Shown here: positions 8,032-17,238 of the stretch, one piece after another
Numbering within the stretch: position 1 is the first letter of the stretch
Layout: every line of letters begins with the position of its first letter
Source of the DNA: an uncultured Saprospiraceae bacterium
GTDB taxonomy: Bacteria; Bacteroidota; Bacteroidia; Chitinophagales; Saprospiraceae
DNA: 51,138 nucleotides
Direction: 5' to 3'
Assembly (NCBI GenBank): GCA_905480605.1
Contig: CAJQRD010000028.1
Location: forward strand, 1 to 51,138
Made by a program: the position numbers and the translations under genes
Notes under the pieces: model-generated
Told to the model about the DNA's origin: nothing
Databases searched by the model: none
The model's input: only the letters and a program-made list of their open reading frames with translations

Positions 8032-9504
8032 ATGAACTTTAAAACATTAACTATTTCCATTCTTCTAATTTTTTCTTATTGCTATTCAAAAGCTCAAATT
8101 TTTCAAATTGAATATTTCCCCCTTGACGATTATACTTTTGTCGATGGTATGAATCATGGTGATTTTAATGGTGACTCATTACCTGACTTTTTAATAACTG
8201 CCTCCAATTTTGGGATTATGCAATTAGGGATTAACAAAGGTTTGGAATCGCCTGAGTTTAAAGAGATTACTGATGTTCGTTCTATAAAACATACAGTCGT
8301 TATCGATATTGATGAAGATGGAGACCTAGACATTATCGGCAAAACAATGTGGGACGGAAATCATTTATTTATTAATGATGGAAGTGCAAATTTTGAAAAG
8401 CATGAGATGGAAATACCATATTACAGTTCTATTAATTTTTCTGATATTACCGGCGACGGCTCATTAGAAATGATAATAGGGTCTTTTGAGTTGACAATTT
8501 ATCAAATTGATAAGGTAACTTTTCAGATGACCGAATTATACTCAGGAGATCATGGAGTTGGAGACGTAGGTGCACTCAATTCTTTTGACTTTGACAATGA
8601 TGGAGATCTTGATTTTATATTAAGTTACGAATCAAATGGATTGGTATTGGTTGAGCAAATAGCTCCATTAATGTTTCAAAGTTCACCGTTATTTGAAGAA
8701 AGCTATGATGCAGATATTATAGAAATCGCAAACCTTAATAATGACAATATCGATGACTTTATCCTTTACAGTAACGATGACGATCGTGGAAAAGTCATAG
8801 TTAGCGAAGGCAATGGGAAGTATTCAGATGAGGTTATTAATTTAGACAGTAGAAGAAACACTTTAACTTTAATTGGTGACCTTAATCGTGATAATAAAGA
8901 AGATATTATATCATTTGAGAATACAAGTTTTAACGACCCAAGTATGACAATAAAGGAATACAAAGATAGTCTTACTAATAAATTAGTAGTCGAAGATCAC
9001 TTTGCTGTAAATGGAGGAGGTATTACAGACATTGATAACGATGGTGATGTAGACTTCTATTTTTTCCAAAATGATGTAAGAATGCCAGGTTTGTTTTATT
9101 ACCTTTCAGAAGGAGTTTTTATAGATTCGGATGAAGATGGTTTTACTGATGATGTTGATTGCGATGACAATAATCCTGACATCAATCCAAATGCAGTAGA
9201 AATACCAAACAATGGTATTGATGAAGATTGCGATGGTGTAGATTTGGTGTCATCTATTCACCAATTATCAAATTCGACCTTAAAAATATACCCTAATCCC
9301 GCAATAGATGTAATAAAAATTGATATCGATAGTCAATTAAATTTTCAAGCCTCTCTTTATAATTTAAATGGAAAGTTGATAAATTCTTCTATTAACAATA
9401 GTCAATTCAATATCAATTTAATTCCAACAGGCACATATCTGCTTGAAATTCAAGATCTCTATACAGGTCAAAAAATAGTTGAAAAAATAGTTATTGGAAA
9501 TTAA
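8032..9504 (+). CDS. T9SS-secreted FG-GAP/VCBS-repeat protein, 490 aa
   Basis: A signal peptide (MNFKTLTISILLIFSYCYSK) is followed by a series of VCBS/FG-GAP-like repeats with Ca-binding Asp clusters: DFNGDSLPDFL, DIDEDGDLDII, DFDNDGDLDFI, NLNNDNIDDFI, DLNRDNKEDII, DIDNDGDVDFY. A MopE-like metal motif then spans about residues 365-402 (DSDEDGFTDDVDCDDNNPD and an NGIDEDCDGVD end). The C-terminal 80 residues form a type A sorting domain for type IX secretion (LKIYPNPAIDVIKID ... LIPTGTYLLEIQD ... KIVEKIVIG). The protein is therefore expected to be exported through the outer membrane and attached to or released from the surface. The ligand or partner is unknown. It is a single gene with its own terminator downstream at 9559. 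Confidence 0.9.
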   Translation: MNFKTLTISILLIFSYCYSKAQIFQIEYFPLDDYTFVDGMNHGDFNGDSLPDFLITASNFGIMQLGINKGLESPEFKEITDVRSIKHTVVIDIDEDGDLDIIGKTMWDGNHLFINDGSANFEKHEMEIPYYSSINFSDITGDGSLEMIIGSFELTIYQIDKVTFQMTELYSGDHGVGDVGALNSFDFDNDGDLDFILSYESNGLVLVEQIAPLMFQSSPLFEESYDADIIEIANLNNDNIDDFILYSNDDDRGKVIVSEGNGKYSDEVINLDSRRNTLTLIGDLNRDNKEDIISFENTSFNDPSMTIKEYKDSLTNKLVVEDHFAVNGGGITDIDNDGDVDFYFFQNDVRMPGLFYYLSEGVFIDSDEDGFTDDVDCDDNNPDINPNAVEIPNNGIDEDCDGVDLVSSIHQLSNSTLKIYPNPAIDVIKIDIDSQLNFQASLYNLNGKLINSSINNSQFNINLIPTGTYLLEIQDLYTGQKIVEKIVIGN

Positions 9505-9558
9505 AATCCATGCCGGGAATAAAATAATAGGAAAATATTTAAAAATATGCACAAATAC

Positions 9559-9592
9559 AAAAAGCTCTGAAGATTAACCTCCAGAGCTTTTT
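9559..9592 (+). terminator. Rho-independent terminator
   Basis: Perfect 11-bp stem AAAAAGCTCTG/CAGAGCTTTTT (9559-9569 and 9582-9592) with a 12-nt loop, ending in a T run. It lies 55 nt after the stop of the T9SS-secreted protein. The A/T symmetry means it could also work on the minus strand. Confidence 0.85.
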
Positions 9593-9604
9593 GATATTTA
9601 TAGT

Positions 9605-10288
9605 TACCCGTAAGGTATACTATCATTTTGACTATTTGGTAATCAAAGAACAAGCACCAATTTAAATTCAAATAGCGATACTATACCAACCAAAAGGTTG
9701 TGGATTTAATACGAAGCTCAGATCACCTGTTGTAGTAATGGATGCATTAATTTATAAAAATTAGTAGTCAATCAATCTAAGTCAATTTGAAAATATTTCC
9801 ATACTTTCAATATTGAAATAGAATCATCAAGAAGAGTATCTCATTTCAAAATGAATGATGAAGTTATTTTTTTATTATTGTTGAAGAACCAGAAAGTGCT
9901 GCCAATTTACAACTTATGTTTTTTTAATCGCGATTTAAACCCATTAACTACAGTAGACATCCTAGTAAATAAGAATTGGTGTACAAGTGCTGAAACGCAT
10001 GTCGGTTATATCCAAGAATAATATGTAGCCATAAATTAAGCTGAAGTCTGGTTTAAAACCGCAAGTATATATATAAGTGATGATCTTGTATCTAATGAAG
10101 GCTATTTCACTAAAATTGACTAAAGTTTTTTTGCGAATTCTTCAACTTTAAGAAAATAGAACAAATAGAAACCTTCAATTTGAACAACTATTTTAATTAT
10201 TGAAACTTCAATTGATAATTGCTTATGTATCCATCTATAGAAAACCTTATAAAATTTAAGATTCCTAATTTTTAGGAAAAAATGAATA
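9605..10288. other. Long gene-free stretch, probably eroded coding DNA
   Basis: 684 nt with no gene I can support. Short protein-like runs occur on the plus strand, for example a frame through TTVDILVNKNWCTSAETHV at about 9938-9995 and EVWFKTASIYISDDLVSNEG at about 10041-10100, separated by stop codons. They resemble a decayed gene, but I could not match them to any family. The CBS-domain gene to the right ends here (minus strand) without an obvious hairpin terminator. Confidence 0.4.
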
Positions 10289-10741
10289 CTATGTTAAATC
10301 GTTAATGGCACGCAAAACATCACTTCTGCTAATTTGTCCTACCAATTTATTGTTTTTATCCATTACCAATAATCTCTTAAAAGGTGAAGATACGAACACT
10401 AAAGCCACATCCAGAATATTCAGATCGCTACTAATGGATTTCATCACATTTGTCATATAACTGGAAACCGTATCAGAGGTTGTGGGCAATCTATTGTAGA
10501 CACTTCCAACTAAAACATTCAAACAATCTTTGTCATCAATTAATCCTACTACGTGACCATTCTCGTCGAGAACTGGTGCCCCGGAAATGTTATGTTCTAA
10601 AAATGATTTGATGACAACATTAATATCAGAATCTTTTTTAAACGTGATCAAATTCTGAGTCATGTACTCTTCGACTGAAGGAATCTCATTTGCCGCCTTT
10701 TTATTATCCTTGTCAACTAGTTTGTTTTGGAAATTTTTCAT
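10289..10741 (-). CDS. Two-CBS-domain protein, 150 aa
   Basis: A tandem CBS (Bateman) module. CBS1 spans about residues 24-75 (EYMTQNLITFKKDSDINVV ... GAPVLDENGHVVGLIDDKD). CBS2 spans about 90-148 (SSYMTNVMKSISSDLNILD ... RLLVMDKNNKLVGQISRSD). Nothing else is attached apart from a charged N-terminal tail. Such stand-alone Bateman proteins bind adenosine nucleotides and regulate partner enzymes or channels; the partner cannot be identified here, because the gene stands alone between two gene-free stretches. The start is the only ATG that leaves a full CBS1. Cytoplasmic. Confidence 0.88.
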   Translation of the reverse strand: MKNFQNKLVDKDNKKAANEIPSVEEYMTQNLITFKKDSDINVVIKSFLEHNISGAPVLDENGHVVGLIDDKDCLNVLVGSVYNRLPTTSDTVSSYMTNVMKSISSDLNILDVALVFVSSPFKRLLVMDKNNKLVGQISRSDVLRAINDLT

Positions 10742-11199
10742 ATTGTCTTTTTTGAGTTATCATGAAAATATTTTCTACTTAAAGCCTTGTAAATAGAAAA
10801 TCGAAGAATTTTATATGCCTTTTGGGTTTATCTCTTAAAATACCACATAATTTATCTTAAAAAGAAATCTTTAATCAAATTTTACGTGCTGATATAAAAT
10901 AATACAACTTTCAACACAATTATATAAAAGATGTCAGCATTACATCAACTTAAACAAACTCATAATAACTTTGGCATTTACCAACGGCTCTCACCAATTG
11001 AGTTGATCTATAGTAAATGAGCCAGGTACCAAATTACACCTTTAAATCAAGCATTTCTGCAGCATTCGCAATCACCTAAGATTTCAAAGGGAGATAACTC
11101 TATTTGTAAAAAGTATTGCTTTTACATTATTTTACATTTCATATCGATATAATCAATGCCAATAGTATACTTTTACAATATCATCAACAGTTTAAAATC
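10742..11199. other. Gene-free stretch between divergent genes
   Basis: 458 nt separating the CBS gene (minus) from the START-like secreted protein (plus). A short run MSALHQLKQTHNNFGIYQRL at about 10931 ends in a stop and is not part of a recognisable gene. Promoters for both flanking genes must lie here, but none is clear enough to call. Confidence 0.35.
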
Positions 11200-12114
11200 A
11201 TGAAAAATAAAAGCCTTTTTACACTGCTTATATTATGTCTCTTTACAATTATATCTTTCGCCCAAAACAAAAAAACAAATGAAAAAGGTAAAGACGTTAA
11301 AAATACAGAAAAGATTAGCACCGAAAAGCAAGAACCACATAGATATGGTGGATACTATTGCCCTGACAATTTAAATGGTTTTCCAGCAGTAGATATTAAA
11401 AATTGGGGAAGCGTACCTGTTGTCAATGGAAGAATGGCCACCAAAGAAGAAACTCAAAATGGAACTTCTTTAATCTTTGTTGATGATAAAAAATATCCAG
11501 ACGCAAAACCTTTGGACATGAAAATGCCTAAGCTGGCTAGATATTACAATGATCATTCAGGAAAAAAGGAAATTGTAATTGTAATACAAGCTATAACGGT
11601 ATCAAATGATTCTATTGTTGGTTTTAGGTATTTAAATGGCGGAAATGGAAGCGCTCGATTAGATGAAGTTAGGTTCTTTTCCGAAAATGAAATTGAAAAA
11701 ATTAAACCTTCCCGTTTTGTCACACTCAATTTCAAAATAAATGCTGCTAAAGATAAAGTTTGGAAGGTGCTGACAAAACAAGAATACAGTAAAACTCTTC
11801 AACCAATTTTTGATAGAGAAAATAAACTTAAAACCAATTGGAATAAATCATCAAAAGTTAATTTTAAATATCATAACGGAGGTATTCCTACTACAGCGTT
11901 CGCAGGAAACCTATACGGTAATCAATATATTCAAATTGATTTTACGATGGGCGATTTTCAATATGTTGAAAAATTCCTGCTTTCTGAAAATGAAAAAACA
12001 AAAAAATCAGAACTGCATATCGTGTGTGGTCCATATGGCGATGATTTTAATAACCAAAAAGACATATTAAATAACTGGGCTCAAAAAGTCAAAGAGTTGA
12101 GTGAAAAAAAATAG
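11200..12114 (+). CDS. Secreted SRPBCC/START-like domain protein, 304 aa
   Basis: The start is placed at the ATG at 11200, because a clean signal peptide follows (MKNKSLFTLLILCLFTIISF then AQ). The longer frame to 11116 would bury it behind 28 unrelated residues. After a Lys-rich linker, residues about 45-165 form a domain I do not recognise (RYGGYYCPDNLNGFPAVD, then a conserved-looking MKMPKLARYYN). The C-terminal part (from about residue 175, FVTLNFKINAAKDKVWKVLT) has the opening strand-helix pattern of an AHSA1/SRPBCC helix-grip fold, which typically binds hydrophobic ligands. It is likely periplasmic. A hairpin terminator lies 60 nt downstream. The function is unknown. Confidence 0.7.
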   Translation: MKNKSLFTLLILCLFTIISFAQNKKTNEKGKDVKNTEKISTEKQEPHRYGGYYCPDNLNGFPAVDIKNWGSVPVVNGRMATKEETQNGTSLIFVDDKKYPDAKPLDMKMPKLARYYNDHSGKKEIVIVIQAITVSNDSIVGFRYLNGGNGSARLDEVRFFSENEIEKIKPSRFVTLNFKINAAKDKVWKVLTKQEYSKTLQPIFDRENKLKTNWNKSSKVNFKYHNGGIPTTAFAGNLYGNQYIQIDFTMGDFQYVEKFLLSENEKTKKSELHIVCGPYGDDFNNQKDILNNWAQKVKELSEKK

Positions 12115-12175
12115 CAGTTATTTAAAAGCGAAAACTAACAAAACCAAAGCCACAGTAGAAGTCCTATGTACAATT

Positions 12176-12208
12176 GAGCAGATCTCACGGTCTGCTCCTA
12201 TATTTTTT
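12176..12208 (+). terminator. Rho-independent terminator
   Basis: 7-bp GC-containing stem GAGCAGA/TCTGCTC (12176-12182 and 12191-12197), 8-nt loop, then CTATATTTTTT. It ends the START-like gene before the convergent DUF6768-like gene. Confidence 0.7.
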
Positions 12209-12239
12209 AAATCTCTTTTACAAAAAATTTTGTTTATTA

Positions 12240-12626
12240 TCAATCTGCCATTTTACCAGACAAAGACATTACTTGAAGTTCCAATCGTTTCATTTCTCTA
12301 AGAATAGCATTTTTATCCATTTGCATCCAGGCATAAATCTTAAGCATACTGATAGATAACAATAACATCAAACTTCCAATCCCCCATTTCATAATTTCTT
12401 CAGCAGAATCTACACTTAAATATTGTATAAAACAGTACACAAAAAATGCAAAAAATACAATGGTAACTATGTTAGTGGTAATTAGTAGCCAGGCATTTTT
12501 TCCTTTGAATAATCCCACAACCATATCAAACAGATTCTGCTCTTCTAAGGAATCATAAAAAGCGGCTTCTTCTTTTGACAAAGTATCCTTGATTAATTGG
12601 TCAATTTCTTGCATTTTATTTTTCAT
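12240..12626 (-). CDS. DUF6768-like membrane protein, 128 aa, paired with ECF sigma factor
   Basis: An N-terminal acidic helix (MQEIDQLIKDTLSKEEAAFY) is followed by two membrane helices (about residues 47-68, ITTNIVTIVFFAFFVYCFI, and about 80-97, IGSLMLLLSISMLKIYAW) and a C-terminal helix MDKNAILREMKRLELQVMSL. This layout, and its position directly behind an ECF sigma gene, match the small Bacteroidota membrane family I know as DUF6768. The first codon lies 3 nt after the stop of the sigma gene, so the two are translationally linked. By analogy with sigma/anti-sigma pairs it may hold or modulate the sigma factor at the membrane, but this is inference; no anti-sigma motif is visible. An alternative start is the second Met at 12614. 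Confidence 0.72.
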   Translation of the reverse strand: MKNKMQEIDQLIKDTLSKEEAAFYDSLEEQNLFDMVVGLFKGKNAWLLITTNIVTIVFFAFFVYCFIQYLSVDSAEEIMKWGIGSLMLLLSISMLKIYAWMQMDKNAILREMKRLELQVMSLSGKMAD

Positions 12627-12629
12627 GAT

Positions 12630-13169
12630 TTACTTTTTTAATATTAATTTTAACTTTTCCCTTGCTTTGAATAATCTTGACTTTACAGTCCCAATTGGAA
12701 TATTTAAAAAACTGCTTATTTCAATTATAGAATACTCTTCAGCATAAAACAATCGAATAATAATCTGTTTTTCTCTAGGCAATTTTCGAATCGCCTTTAA
12801 CAGTGAAGTATGAATAAGATTACTCTCATCCTCGTTTGATTGTATGTTGGCTTCGAAAACTCGGACAGATTTTAAATTTTCATTTTCCTTATTTCTACCT
12901 TTTATGCCATCAATAGCCCTCGTATAGATTATCCTCAAAGCCCAACTTTTAAAACTATCTACATTCTCTAATGTATGCAACTTATTAATGATAATAATCC
13001 AGCTTTCTTGAGCAATATCTTTAGCCGCTTCTTTGTCCTTAGTAATCCAATAAGCTCTTTCACAAAAGATCTTATGATAACGCTTCACCAATGCAGGCAA
13101 CACCGAAGTATTACCCTCTCTGTATTGTAAAATTAGAAAACGATCAGTTGGATTTTGGCTTTTATTCAT
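12630..13169 (-). CDS. ECF-type RNA polymerase sigma factor, 179 aa
   Basis: Sigma-70 region 2 spans about residues 15-90 of the short form (FCERAYWITKDKEAAKDIAQ, ESWIIIINKL, SFKSWALRIIYTRAIDGIKG). Region 4 is at the C-terminus (AIRKLPREKQIIIRLFYAEE, then YSIIEISSFLNIPIGTVKSR). There is no region 3, typical of extracytoplasmic-function sigma factors. I place the start at the ATG at 13169 (MNKSQNPTDRF); the frame can be extended to 13214, but that adds 15 hydrophobic residues not typical of the family. The partner membrane protein lies 3 nt downstream. Likely targets are unknown. The operon is flanked upstream by a dead insertion sequence. Confidence 0.9.
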   Translation of the reverse strand: MNKSQNPTDRFLILQYREGNTSVLPALVKRYHKIFCERAYWITKDKEAAKDIAQESWIIIINKLHTLENVDSFKSWALRIIYTRAIDGIKGRNKENENLKSVRVFEANIQSNEDESNLIHTSLLKAIRKLPREKQIIIRLFYAEEYSIIEISSFLNIPIGTVKSRLFKAREKLKLILKK

Positions 13170-13377
13170 TTTAATAAAACTGCATTGTGCCCCAAAGACT
13201 ATGAAAATATACAAAGGTTCACTTTTTATACACTTAAATAAAAATTAGCACAATAATATAAATTCATTGCATTGATTTTTCTTATTTAGAAATGCTCGCC
13301 ACTAGATAAAGTAATACCTTCCTTTCATGTTATCTTTAGTTATTTACAACAAACTATACAGACATTTAAATAAAATT

Positions 13378-14335
13378 ACTGAATAACACATTTAAGCTCC
13401 ACGGTAAAATTGTTATTTGCTTAAAAGAAAGCAAATGAAAATAGTAAAAATGTTTGAAGGACTAAGCATTTATGACTTTCAAAGTCAATATTCAACTAAC
13501 GAATCATGCATAGATTTGTTAGTTAAACTAAAATGGGGAGATGAGTATAAATGTAAAAACTGGGATCATACTAAATTTTGTAAAACAAAAAGGTGCGGTA
13601 AAAAAAGGTGTTGTTCTTGTGGAAAACCAGAATCAGAAACATCACAAACGCTGTTTCATAAATTAAAATTTCTAATTCATAAAGCATTCTTTATACTGTA
13701 CTTTATATCAACAACAAAGAAAGGAATTTCAGCTTTAAAGTTAGATCGCAAAATTAGGTTACACAAAAGAACATGCTTGTTATTTAAGCGAAAAGTGATG
13801 GCAGCAATGTCATCACTTTTTACATATAAAATGGAAGTAGATGAAACCTATATTGGAGGAAAATAGAAATTGCTTGTAGTAAGGTCAAAAGGTGCTAAAA
13901 AGCTAGTAGTAATAGCTGTACAAAGGGCCGGCAATGGAATCTCACGAGCATATGCAAGACAGATTGAGAACGCAGGGGTAAAAGCATTAACTCCTTTTTT
14001 TGAAGATCATATACAAATAAAGCCTCAACAAAAACAGATGGTTTGCGATCGTATACTACCTTGAAAAAACGTTATAAAAATATATGTCACATTAAATCCG
14101 ATGGAGGTAAAAACTTCAATGCTTTGCATAGATTTATTATGGGATTAAAGTTTTGGCTCGGAGGAACTCATGGAAGTATTAGAGATTTATAACCATACCT
14201 TGATGAATATACTTATAAGTTTAATCGCAATAAATTTAAAGGAAATATTTTTAACTTAATTTTAAAAAGAATGGTTAATTTTCCTCCTAGAACTTTCAAT
14301 AAAAATTTTAGTGCTACTTAAATACGCTATTCAGT
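13378..14335 (+). mobile_element. Degenerate IS1595-family (ISXO2-like) insertion sequence
   Basis: A dead transposase gene is bracketed by an imperfect inverted repeat: ACTGAATAACACATTT at 13378-13393 and AAATACGCTATTCAGT at 14320-14335 (13 of 16 positions match after reverse complementing). The length of about 960 bp suits a one-ORF IS1595 element. The 8 bp on each side (ATAAAATT and TTTCTTAA) do not match, so no target-site duplication remains or my boundaries are off by some bases. Confidence 0.65.
13435..14321 (+). pseudogene. IS1595-family transposase, inactivated
   Basis: The order of domains is that of an ISXO2-like transposase. An N-terminal zinc ribbon (CKNWDHTKFCKTKRCGKKRC, one Cys replaced) leads into TSQTLFHKLKFLIHKAFFIL, then the catalytic start MEVDETYIGGK, then KKLVVIAVQRAGNGISRAYA and FFEDHI, and finally SDGGKNFNALHRFIMGLKFW and LGGTHGSIRDL, PYLDEYTYKFNR. 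Lesions are an in-frame TAG at 13864-13866 directly after the VDETYIGGK motif, a small deletion and frame change near 14040-14055 that removes the second catalytic Asp region, and an in-frame TAA at 14191 after GSIRDL. The last frame ends at TAA 14319-14321, overlapping the right inverted repeat. A longer start at TTG 13417 is possible. It cannot make an active enzyme. Confidence 0.85.
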
Positions 14336-14488
14336 TTTCTTAAATTCTTTAAAAAAAAGAACAGAAAACCAACAAACAATTGACTATGTAGCTTAACATG
14401 CGATTAAACTTAACTTAGTTTTGCCAGGTAATGGCACTATAGACCTTATCCGCTTAAAGAGATGGTCGGTAATACACGTAAATTTCAA

Positions 14489-16084
14489 TTAATACCCCAT
14501 CGTAAACACATGTAATTGACCCCCTGGTTCGGTTTCCACTGTAGAAGTGCCATGTACATCCAAAGTGAAACAAATTCCCATTTCTCCCGCTAATAATCTC
14601 ACTGATTTATTTGCTGGTATAATAATATCATGACAAATTTCTGGAATTAAATTCAGAGACCAATTGCTGGCATCCATCCATAGATCATTTGTTCCTATAA
14701 AAGTATTGAAGGTACTATTCACAACTGTAGGGTTTCCACATGAACAATCTGGTTGCAGAGTAGTACCAGAAGTGCAAACATTTCCATCATCACATGGAGC
14801 TCCCGGTTGTGTTATTAAAGGGTCTGAATCATCACAATCAGTATCGTCTGTTACGTAACCGGCAGGTGGCGAAATTGCAGTCATACTAACATTCGGATCT
14901 CCAAAATCATCCGTATCTGAATCCAAATAATATGTGATCATTGTTTCCGTTCGTGTGTAATAATAATCTGTATTTCTGTAAACAGCAGCCAATTGACCAC
15001 AAACAGTATTAAAATCATGTGGTGTAATAAAGCTGACATTCGCTCTAATAATTTCTTTTGGCCCAAACGTCAGTGGCATTGAACTTGGAGCTGATACTAG
15101 AGAAATAGTGTCTAAAGTATTAGTTCTATGAATCCCAGTTACCCAAACGGTAATATCAAAATTAGTAATTCTTCCATAATATGTACTAGATGGACCAAAA
15201 TCTATGGTGTCTAAAGTGGTTGGCCAAATGGCACCTAAAGTGTCAGATGAAACTGCTATAGCCAAACTGTCGTTGTTCGTACCATTATCTGATAGACGAA
15301 CCAATACATGAGGTTTATTATCCACAACTGTAAAGCCCAAGCTCGCTCCTTCTGGATAAACAAGCGCTGGTGGTAGCCAATCAACTCCATTTGCATCAAG
15401 CGATCTAATAAAATAAATGCCCCAAGGATTTCCAGACGCAGCAGAAGGTAGCTGATTCATAGAAACTGCAGGATTTCCATTCAGTATTTGAATATTCACA
15501 ATATTACTATATCCATTAGTACATTGACCACCAACCAAAGCAGTAGGTAAATTCCATCCACTTCCCTGAACATCTGTTGCTCTCACATATTTTATAGCGC
15601 CTCTACATAGGGATTCCTCATGATTGTAGACAATAGCAGGATTTCCATTAACAATTATCATTTCACATTTTCTTCCCATAACTCCTCCTGAATCAATAAT
15701 TTTGAATTGAGACCATAATGTACAATCCTGATCATCTGATCTACAATAAACAAAAGTTGAATGGGTGTCATCTTGAAAGCATATCGCTGGATGCCCATCG
15801 ACTATAATCATATCTGGGCTAGATTTTGAATTAAGATTAGGAATATGAGCACTAGAGACATTGATAGCCGTTCCCCAAGTATCACCACATGCATCTAAAG
15901 CTCTTTTGTACATGATGTCTTCCCCATCGGTGCGATAACAAATGGCTGGAAATCCATTTACAGCCTCTAAGGCTGGGTTGGATAAATGATAACTGGGACC
16001 AATATTAATAGGAGTAGACCACGTTGATTGGCCATTCAGAACAAGAGTCCCTGTAAGCAAAAACAAGAAAATGTAACTTTTCAT
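14489..16084 (-). CDS. Secreted cell-surface-type protein with MopE-like motif, 531 aa
   Basis: A signal peptide (MKSYIFLFLLTGTLVLNGQS) is followed by about 350 residues of repeated beta motifs of the form 'VNGxPAI(C/V)Y' (NGFPAICYRTDG, DGHPAICFQDD, NGNPAIVYNHE, NGNPAVSMNQ), suggesting a beta-propeller. A MopE-like Asp-rich stretch follows (YYLDSDTDDFGDPN ... VTDDTDCDDSDPLI, about residues 385-430) and then a Cys-rich CDDGNVCTSGTTLQPDCSCG. The end resembles a 'DLWMDASNWSLNLIPEICHD' domain found as repeats in large Bacteroidota surface proteins. The stop comes after only one copy and there is no T9SS sorting domain, so this may be a protein shortened at its 3' end. It is the only gene in its strand block. 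Confidence 0.78.
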   Translation of the reverse strand: MKSYIFLFLLTGTLVLNGQSTWSTPINIGPSYHLSNPALEAVNGFPAICYRTDGEDIMYKRALDACGDTWGTAINVSSAHIPNLNSKSSPDMIIVDGHPAICFQDDTHSTFVYCRSDDQDCTLWSQFKIIDSGGVMGRKCEMIIVNGNPAIVYNHEESLCRGAIKYVRATDVQGSGWNLPTALVGGQCTNGYSNIVNIQILNGNPAVSMNQLPSAASGNPWGIYFIRSLDANGVDWLPPALVYPEGASLGFTVVDNKPHVLVRLSDNGTNNDSLAIAVSSDTLGAIWPTTLDTIDFGPSSTYYGRITNFDITVWVTGIHRTNTLDTISLVSAPSSMPLTFGPKEIIRANVSFITPHDFNTVCGQLAAVYRNTDYYYTRTETMITYYLDSDTDDFGDPNVSMTAISPPAGYVTDDTDCDDSDPLITQPGAPCDDGNVCTSGTTLQPDCSCGNPTVVNSTFNTFIGTNDLWMDASNWSLNLIPEICHDIIIPANKSVRLLAGEMGICFTLDVHGTSTVETEPGGQLHVFTMGY

Positions 16085-16345
16085 AAGCTTTTGTTTTATA
16101 TTGGTTATTGCACAGATAAATGTTTTTGAAAAACATTGCTCTTTCTAATTATGCATATGTATGGTTTTATATAAAATCATTTTTCAATAAAATGAAAAAA
16201 CAATAGCCATCACAAACTTGAATATTTTATAAAAAATTGACCGAATGATTTGGGAAACAGGCCAAAATGGAATTAAATTTACCATAAGATATCATGAAAC
16301 AAAACAGCCAAAACAATTTTTAGAGCCAAGTAAAAGTTTACAAAC

Positions 16346-16555
16346 ATGAACAACAAAATCAAAGTTTCAAAAGTATTTTCTATTTTATATGCCATTACAA
16401 TTTTACTATTTTTTGTAAGAAACTGTGTATTGACAGGGGACTACTCGAAAATGGTAATTCTACATTTTATAACTGTCTCTATTCTATTTATTGCGCCTTC
16501 GATATTATTAATTTCATTTATAATAAGTACAGTTTATAATAAAATTAGAACTTAA
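16346..16555 (+). CDS. Small membrane protein, 69 aa
   Basis: Two predicted membrane helices (about residues 9-25, VFSILYAITILLFFV, and 36-60, MVILHFITVSILFIAPSILL) joined by a short polar loop. No family recognised. The start codon is preceded by an A-rich leader without a Shine-Dalgarno sequence. It is the first of three small unrelated genes in the same direction (16346-17487), each with about 75-95 nt of spacer, an arrangement like a row of cassettes. Confidence 0.5.
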   Translation: MNNKIKVSKVFSILYAITILLFFVRNCVLTGDYSKMVILHFITVSILFIAPSILLISFIISTVYNKIRT

Positions 16556-16673
16556 CAATAATTCCTTCAGAGATCCAGACAATAACAATCGCCAATCTGA
16601 TAATATCTACTAGAACGAAGACACACTATATAGAGATTACGTTGCCTACATGTTAAGAAAAATTCAAAACAGT

Positions 16674-17162
16674 ATGAAAGTCAATTTTAAAGAAAAGCAA
16701 AAATTCACGCAATGGTGGCTATGGGTGATTTTAATTGGTATAGCATTAATACCTGTTTATGGAATTTATAAACAAATAATAAGAAATGAAACCTTTGGTG
16801 ACAAGCCAACGTCAGATTTAGGATTAATTATTATTGCTATTTGTTTTTTTGGACTAATCTATTTCTTCAGGTATATGACCTTGAAAACAAAAATTGATTC
16901 GATCGGAATAAAAATTTACTTTAAGCCTTTTCACAAGAAAAGCGTAACATGGAATGAAGTAAAATCTGCCAAAATTGTAAAATACGGTTTCGTTGGTTAC
17001 GGAATTAGATTTGGAAGTAAATATGGAACTGTTTATAATGTAAAAGGAAATAAAGGGCTTGCAATTGAATTACAAAATGGGAAAAAGTTTTTAATTGGAA
17101 CTCAAAGAGAAAATGAACTTAATGACATAATTGATAACATCCCAATAAGTAACAATACATAA
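16674..17162 (+). CDS. PH-like membrane protein, 162 aa
   Basis: Two membrane helices near the N-terminus (about WWLWVILIGIALIPVYGIY and LGLIIIAICFFGLIYFF) are followed by a cytoplasmic domain starting TKIDSIGIKIYFKPFHKKSV. The domain continues TWNEVKSAKIVKYGFVGYGI and ends LQNGKKFLIGTQRENELNDI. The pattern of 'I....I.Y...PF....V.W.EI' followed by 'IGT.......L' is that of bacterial PH-like (bPH) membrane proteins of unknown role. An alternative start is the ATG at 16650, which would add MLRKIQNS. Confidence 0.65.
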   Translation: MKVNFKEKQKFTQWWLWVILIGIALIPVYGIYKQIIRNETFGDKPTSDLGLIIIAICFFGLIYFFRYMTLKTKIDSIGIKIYFKPFHKKSVTWNEVKSAKIVKYGFVGYGIRFGSKYGTVYNVKGNKGLAIELQNGKKFLIGTQRENELNDIIDNIPISNNT

Positions 17163-17238
17163 TCTTGACCATAAACCTTTAAAATTAATTAGTTGTTATG
17201 CCAAACAACTTCCATAACCCCAAAAAAAATACAAAAAA

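Noticed and set aside
9940-10125. A decayed gene on the plus strand
   Set aside because: Protein-like runs exist, but no family could be recognised and stops are frequent, so it is not listed as a pseudogene.
10931-11020. Transposase C-terminal fragment (NNFGIYQRLSPIE)
   Set aside because: Only about 30 codons resemble an IS3-type ending, with no catalytic motif or terminal repeat nearby.
11810-12359. Short plus-strand frames overlapping the START-like gene and the DUF6768-like gene
   Set aside because: They lie in alternate frames of supported genes and have no motif or credible start context.
13370-14343. 8-bp target-site duplication of the IS1595 element
   Set aside because: The flanking octamers do not match, so it is not claimed.
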